This document shows, piece by piece, positions 58,837 through 64,000 of a DNA stretch of 64,000 bases. The stretch is from the NCBI GenBank assembly GCA_030770425.1, contig JASJFT010000135.1:1-64000 (forward strand). The letters are read 5' to 3'. This DNA comes from Darksidea phi (Eukaryota > Ascomycota > Dothideomycetes > Pleosporales > Lentitheciaceae). A program made the translations under genes and the position numbers. The notes beneath the pieces were generated by a model, which saw only the letters and a program-made list of their open reading frames with translations, was not told where the DNA came from and made no database searches. Numbering within the stretch: position 1 is the first letter of the stretch; each line of letters opens with the position of its first letter.

Positions 58837-59438
58837 AGGAGATATATCAAGCCCCTCCCAGCATATTTATTGAATCACGAGTCTGGAAGGAAGATCTGTG
58901 TGACGATAGGAAGCTCCATGAGAGCGCCCAGAGTTTTCTACTGTCCTATATCTGGCTCATTCGGCACGAAAGCGACCTCAAGGTTGCCAAGGAGTGCAAC
59001 CTCTTGCCAGATCATGTGGATTGAGCAGATTGGGTAACACGTGTGGAATCGGTTGCCTGCCAGATCGACTTCAACTGCCTATACCGCGTCGACAAGCGGT
59101 ACACCTACGGCGAATTACGGTTCAACAGACTCAGCCACATTTATCGTTGCGTTCCACAATTTACGTGCCGCTATTTAATCCGTGGTTATGCTTCCAACCA
59201 CTACAGCTACGGTTCCTTCTTCTAAGAGAACTTCGCCTGGTTGCTGATACGCAAATGTACAGCTCGACCTTGCTTTCGGCGCTGTAAGTTGGTCTCGCCA
59301 CAAATAGACTGGGCACCATGTGCTAGGTTCCAAGGCGCTGCGTATGGCTTCACAGGCTTGGCAACCGTCTTTCCACTCTCCGTTGCCATATCCTTCGCGT
59401 CGTTGTACGCCATTTTGTTATTTTCCATCTCTCCATAA
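58837..59438 (+). pseudogene. Decayed fungal membrane-protein gene with two nonsense codons
   Basis: One frame runs from about 58837 to the TAA at 59436-59438. It carries the motifs of a large uncharacterised fungal membrane-protein family: SAQSFLLSYIWLIRHESDLKVAKE, NLLPDHVD, DKRYTYGELRFNRLSHIYR, RGYASNHYSYGSFF and GAAYGFTGLA before the last hydrophobic helix. Two stops break it. TGA at 59022-59024 stands where relatives often have an aromatic residue, and TAA at 59223-59225 stands where Gln or Arg precedes ENFAWL. CAA to TAA is a RIP-type change. The N-terminal portion of the family is absent. Confidence 0.65.
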
Positions 59439-59569
59439 CGCTGATCTTCGAAAAGGAAAAGGCACTCCAGAGGAAGAAGTGGATGGAAAGAAAATGTACC
59501 TATGTGACTTATCCAACATCGCCCATATTTCGTCCCAAGTCCGCATGCGGTTTCCTTCGCTTCACACCA

Positions 59570-61791
59570 TTAATGCTTAAACCGATTCGAAACCACTACA
59601 GTCGCTTGTCGAGAAAATCTCCGTAGATGGCCTAGTACCCTCTCGTAACATTCATCATTCCTATGAAACTTGACCAAATTGGAATGGTCCCTGTTTATAG
59701 CCTCAACAAATGTGTCCGTGTTCTCCCATGGACGTCCTTGAGTTGCAGAGTGCACATCTACAAGGACTACCAATGGGCCATCCATACGCCACCGATCACC
59801 AACCTATGCAGATGTCAGCAAGAGTCAACCATCTTCTCGATTGTACTCAATGCCACCTGCCTTAAGCGGCCCTTTAGTTTTCTTCGTTTCGTAAAACGAG
59901 ATTACTTCGGAATCCCTGAATGCGAACGCTTCGTTGAAGCTGTCCCCAAGGTTCCGAAGAACTTCTGATCCCTTGCCGAGCGTCTCAAGGAAGTATCTAT
60001 TTGGCTGGTCTCCTACCATAGCTACGAGGCTGTCAATATTCATGCCTTGATTTGGGGTCCCGAAAAATAGGGCGCCGTATGTTGAGGTCAAATTTGCGCG
60101 ATCGGAATCATTGCCCTTGGCCATGCTCACAAGTGCCTACAGGGAATTAGTGAGTTTGGAAAGGCAAGGACGGCGGGGTTCTGATACTTGTTTGATAAGG
60201 AGACCTCCAAGGCCGTGTCCGATGAAGACTAGAGGAATTTTGGGACTGGTTCCCTATCCAAGAATCAGTTCCAGCACCGGCGAACCATTTGACGCGATAC
60301 ATACACTTTCAAAACTCCTAATGCTTCTCAGTCCACTGCGTAACTGACTAGCAAGGGCGCTAATATTCTGAAATGAGGTGCTGTCGAAAAGTTGAGAGTC
60401 ATGGCCGTACACAATAACGCGCGTGCCGTTAAGATCGCGAGGCAGGGAGTCGCGTAACCACATGTCTTGCCCTCCCTTTTGCTTGAATGAACCAAATGCA
60501 TGACCTCCAAGCCCAGACACGGCTATTATACTTGGTCAAATCAGCTTTCATTATTGCACGTTGAGAGCACGGTTGAGGCTTACTCCATCTTGTGTTCAGA
60601 CTGACTCTTGAAGGAGCTGAAGGGCGTGAACCCCCTGAAATGGGTGTCAATTAGGAGATAGAGAACGTTGCTACCCGCACCAATAGGCGCATTGGATGAG
60701 TCTTGGGAGCTGGTGTTTAGAGAGAATGCGAAACTCCATTCATCTTGGGATTCGCTTTCGAGAACGCTCGGTAACTCAAGGAAGGATACTGTCGCCACGT
60801 TCTCGTCACGGTGAGGGCTTGCAGCAAGGGAGCCTATCACAACCATATCTGCGCGGACTTTGCAGACGGAGCTCAGGAGGTTTTGTGTTTCTACCACGCC
60901 ATATTGAATTGGAATGCCTCTGACTCTGTAGAAGGTGTCCCTTTTAGTGTGCGTTCTTTGACTAGGGCCCAATTCTGAGAAGGGCGCGATTTGTAGCCAT
61001 TCCACTTCGTTCAGTTCATTAAAATGAGGTGTGCGTGGAGCGGCACCTTTGGATGTTTTTCCATTGAACAAGAGAGGATCATCCTTGGACCACCAAGTTG
61101 GTGACAGAACACGGGCAAATCGACGATTTGATCGGCCTCTAGAAATAGTAACATTTGCTTCAAAAGGCCCTCTATGTTCAACGACTACGCTTAGACTTAA
61201 ATCGTCCAACAATGGCCAGTTCCCATTCTTGGCTTCATTTGTGACTGTCCAGACCGCCTGATGGGGCTTCTCACGTCGTGTCGGGACCCATGGCTTTCCT
61301 ATGATGCTCGTGTCGTGCTCGTCCCCTGCATCCATCGGCTGGGTAAGAGAAGCATTGGCTCGGTTGATATTGTCCCAGTTCAGCTTTTCGATCTCCCATC
61401 TACGAGCCCGCCGCTTGACAGAAGAGTAGCCATGCACCTTACAGGGCGTGAGGCAACGGACGATTGGATGATCGGCGTTCTCGTATATTAAAGATGCAGA
61501 TTTCTTGAAGGATATTGAGATTTCAAAGTGATCAAAGAGAGATCGTCGGTCTGCCAGCCGGAAGTAGAACTTCATTACGAGTAGACATGCCGGACTATCA
61601 TTCCACAACCCATATCCTACTCGTTGTACCTCTCCGACGACATTCAGCCCTATATTCTTCACTTCTCGGTTCGTTACGATGGTCCTGATGTCATTCTGAT
61701 TATTCTTCTGACCGAGTTCTAACTCTGCAGGGTCCGGGGTGAGGTCCGCTGAGCGTGTTCCGTAGGACTGAAGCACGTCGTCGGGTTTCAT
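59570..61791 (-). CDS. Alpha/beta-hydrolase-fold protein (fungal, Ser-to-Gly nucleophile elbow) with a long N-terminal domain
   Basis: Minus-strand exons 61791-60584, 60530-60305, 60253-60188, 60136-59861 and 59803-59570 give 669 residues. The last intron needs a GC donor. Residues 1-400 form a beta-rich region without a domain I recognise. From residue 403, DIIAVSGLGGHAFGSF starts an alpha/beta-hydrolase domain (DUF676/lipase-like) of the type placed at the N-terminus of many fungal NACHT and ankyrin proteins: RVIVYGHDSQL, PLVFIGHGLGGLLIKQ, YGALFFGTPNQG, and the closing SATQGRPWEN...DHSNLVKF. The nucleophile elbow reads GHGLGG with Gly at 492 where active hydrolases have Ser (GHSLGG), so lipase or esterase activity is doubtful. 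No NACHT or repeat domain follows; the protein ends shortly after the fold. It is divergent from the TPR gene 326 bp away. Confidence 0.85.
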
Positions 61792-62117
61792 GACTACTAC
61801 TTTGCTGCAAATCCTCTTCGTTAGCTACTTTGTATTGATTCGGGTACAGGGAATAATCGCTGACATACAAGGGTAATAGTTGGCGCTGCTTCTCATGGGT
61901 TGCGTTTCCTGCTTACAGAAATGTAACACACAGCTTGCGACGGAGATTTGCTGTCGTCCCGCAAAGGCTCCACTGATCAACGTAGCATGTGTGCTCAGGC
62001 CTCACCAGATGAAATTTGGGCAATGGTGCGCAAGGCAAGGACCGATATTCTGCCGCTTAACCACCAAATCTAACTAACCCCGGGCGTTCCAACCACTCAC
62101 TCGATATCGCTACAGCC
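61792..62117. promoter_or_regulatory. Shared divergent promoter of the hydrolase-like and TPR genes
   Basis: A 326-bp spacer between two outward-facing start codons, with no other gene. The close head-to-head arrangement suggests the two genes are co-regulated. Confidence 0.45.
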
Positions 62118-64000
62118 ATGGATGAGGGAGGGAGCGCATTGGTTGAGGCTCGCCGTCTTCGTGCACTTGGGCAATTGGGACAGGCAGCCACTCTGCTGGA
62201 GTCCGTCTCTGCAACACGGAGAGATCCTGAGTTATTGAGTGAGCGAGCGGATATTCTGATGTCCCAAGGATACTGGAGAAAAGCGCTCGGCATTCTCGAA
62301 GGAGTGAGGATTGAGGGTGACCAGGCAAGCTCTGATCATCTTCGGGCTCGAATTCAGATGCAACTCTGCTTTGTCCGGCCGGTGGTGGAAGCCTCCTTTG
62401 GACAGAGTGTGGAGACCGCAAAACGTCTCCACCGTCAGCACCTGCTTGGCATTGACTGGAGCAACGCCGACAGAAATTTGGTCTGCCTCAACTAAATCTC
62501 TGCTATATTAGTTCTCTGACCAGTTGAGCAGATCATAACGCAGTCTTACTTCTTCAAGGTCATACATATTGCAAAATTGTTCAGAATGATAGATTCACAC
62601 AACTTGGTGGAGACTGTAGCTGTTGAAATACAGTCTTGCTTCGCGGCGATTTTGAGGCGCGGAATATACGAAGATGCATACTCAATCGCGTTCAATTTCC
62701 ACAATGTACAAGATGGTCCGACCTCGAATGCCCTTTTGAGGGCTTTGTTGAATGACAGCAAGATTCCCCCTTTGGTCAAAGCAAAAGTCATGCGCGATCT
62801 TACCCAATCGAGGAAGCTTGAGAATGTTGATGTGGACCCTGATGACCTTGAAACCACCGCAAGAGATATATTCATCCAATTTGGGCACGTTCACGGCGCT
62901 TTGGACATTGACTTCAACCGGGCATGCAGGAGCCTTAAAAGCGGGGCTGGTTCTATAGCCGACCATTGGGCGACTATTCAAAATTACATCCGCGAAATAG
63001 AAGCTCTCGACGACCAGAGTAAAGCTCAATATGCCATTGAGCATCTCCAGAATTTTGATATCCAGCGACAGCTCGTTCGCGATCAGGAAGAACAATCGCG
63101 CAAAGAAGAAGCGAGGCTCTTTTGGATAATGCGGCAAATAGGTGCAATTGCACATTGGCTCCGTCAGTCAGGACACACATCTAAGGCGATCGAAGGGGCA
63201 GAAGCACTGTTTCAAGAAATCCAGACATCTGACTGCGGCTGGATTAAAGGGTTTGTAGCCCAAAATCTGACCCTCGCGTACGTCGCCATTGATGACCATG
63301 ACCGTGCGCTCAAATGGGCACATATGTGCTACAGCAACTGGGAACCTCTCGAACCTTTGGACAAAGCGGAAGCCCGAAAGCAAATCTTGACTATCGAGGT
63401 GATTCCACGCTTTCCGGATGCTAATAATCAACCGAAGTTGTTGGAAACGACTTGGTCGCACGTGCAGGAAGAAATTGCTGCAGGACTTTTCGGATCAGCT
63501 ATTGAGAAGATTGAAATCATACTTTCAACAGTTCTCATGCGCGATCGAAAGCTCGATGCCACTCCTTGGATAGAGACATTTGATTGTCTACTCAGTGATC
63601 TTCCGGAGCCGGAGGCGACTATCAAGCGCGCGGGCTTCTACCAGATACAAGCAGATTTCAGCCTTGCAGATGCCCAAAACCGATCTGATGTGACTAAAGA
63701 ACACGAAGCGGTCGAGCTGATGGAGAAATCAGTAACTCTGTACATTGCACAGAAGCTACTATTCCACGCTGCGAACAGTCGCCAGAAATGTGCGCTCCTA
63801 CATTTCGCGATTTTCCGCAAGGTCCCGTCGATCACAGAATTGCAAAAAGCTGTGGAGCAATTCGAGGTAGCAGGAGATTACTTCCGTCTGATTGATCATG
63901 CGGTGCAAATCGAAAGCAACACGTTCTGGATCGCGTTTTGCTGCTTCGAAGGGTGGCGCCACGGGTGGCTCAACAGTTCCCTGGTTCTTGATACATTACT
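62118..64000 (+). CDS. TPR-like repeat protein, partial at the window edge
   Basis: Exon 62118-62480, an intron 62481-62531 (weak GTCTGC donor, GAGCAG acceptor), then an open frame from 62532 to the end of the window: at least 610 residues, with no stop. The N-terminus has a TPR-type pair (SALVEARRLRALGQLGQAATLLE, then ELLSERADILMSQGYWRKALGIL). Later parts repeat helix-turn-helix units (GHTSKAIEGAEALFQE, FVAQNLTLAYVAIDDHDRALKWA). The layout resembles the N-terminal half of the long fungal TPR proteins that end in a CHAT protease domain, but that domain, if present, lies outside the window. Head-to-head with the hydrolase-fold gene. Confidence 0.75.

Overview
The window comes from a filamentous ascomycete, most likely Dothideomycetes (Pleosporales-like). 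The genes carry short introns of about 45-75 bases. One AT-rich tract shows RIP-type TG-to-TA decay. Several families are ones I know mainly from that group, such as the zinc-ribbon protein ending in a membrane segment at 11327-13050. No tRNA, rRNA or CRISPR array was recognised. All gene models were spliced by hand from conserved reading frame and GT/GC...AG junctions.

Layout. 1-11 kb is accessory: a 59-bp tandem repeat, a truncated fungal rhodopsin-like gene, an old-yellow-enzyme-type flavin oxidoreductase, and two tandem genes for large glycosylated ectodomain membrane proteins, the second interrupted by a stop. 11-26 kb holds the zinc-ribbon/membrane protein, a GFA-type protein, a DAL81/TamA-like Zn2Cys6 regulator and a C2H2 zinc-finger protein whose stop codon abuts a dispersed repeat. 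27-44 kb is mostly housekeeping: CKS1, a GPI-anchor-type cell-surface protein, a conserved lipocalin-like protein, RFC2, NPL4, SEC66, a Vps3844-type ER protein and a mitochondrial membrane protein. A HET-type gene that has lost its core domain sits among them at 28.4 kb.

44.8-49 kb has no convincing protein gene. It holds a tandem array of at least six cassettes, each with a TATA box, a pyrimidine tract and, about 90-118 bp downstream, a GTGG..CTAAAA box. A RIP-mutated element of about 1.2 kb follows, flanked by perfect 15-bp direct repeats. 50-59 kb has a secreted low-complexity repeat protein, a kinase pseudogene, a DUF1295 protein, the mitochondrial phosphate carrier and a decayed membrane-protein gene. 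59.5-64 kb has a divergent pair: an alpha/beta-hydrolase-fold protein with Gly in the nucleophile position, and a long TPR-like protein running off the window.

The housekeeping genes act in separate core processes: DNA replication clamp loading (RFC2), CDK regulation (CKS1), Cdc48-dependent protein extraction (NPL4), post-translational ER translocation (SEC66) and mitochondrial phosphate import. The accessory stretches look like gene-turnover zones rich in self/non-self families (HET, fungal kinase, hydrolase/TPR) in various states of decay.
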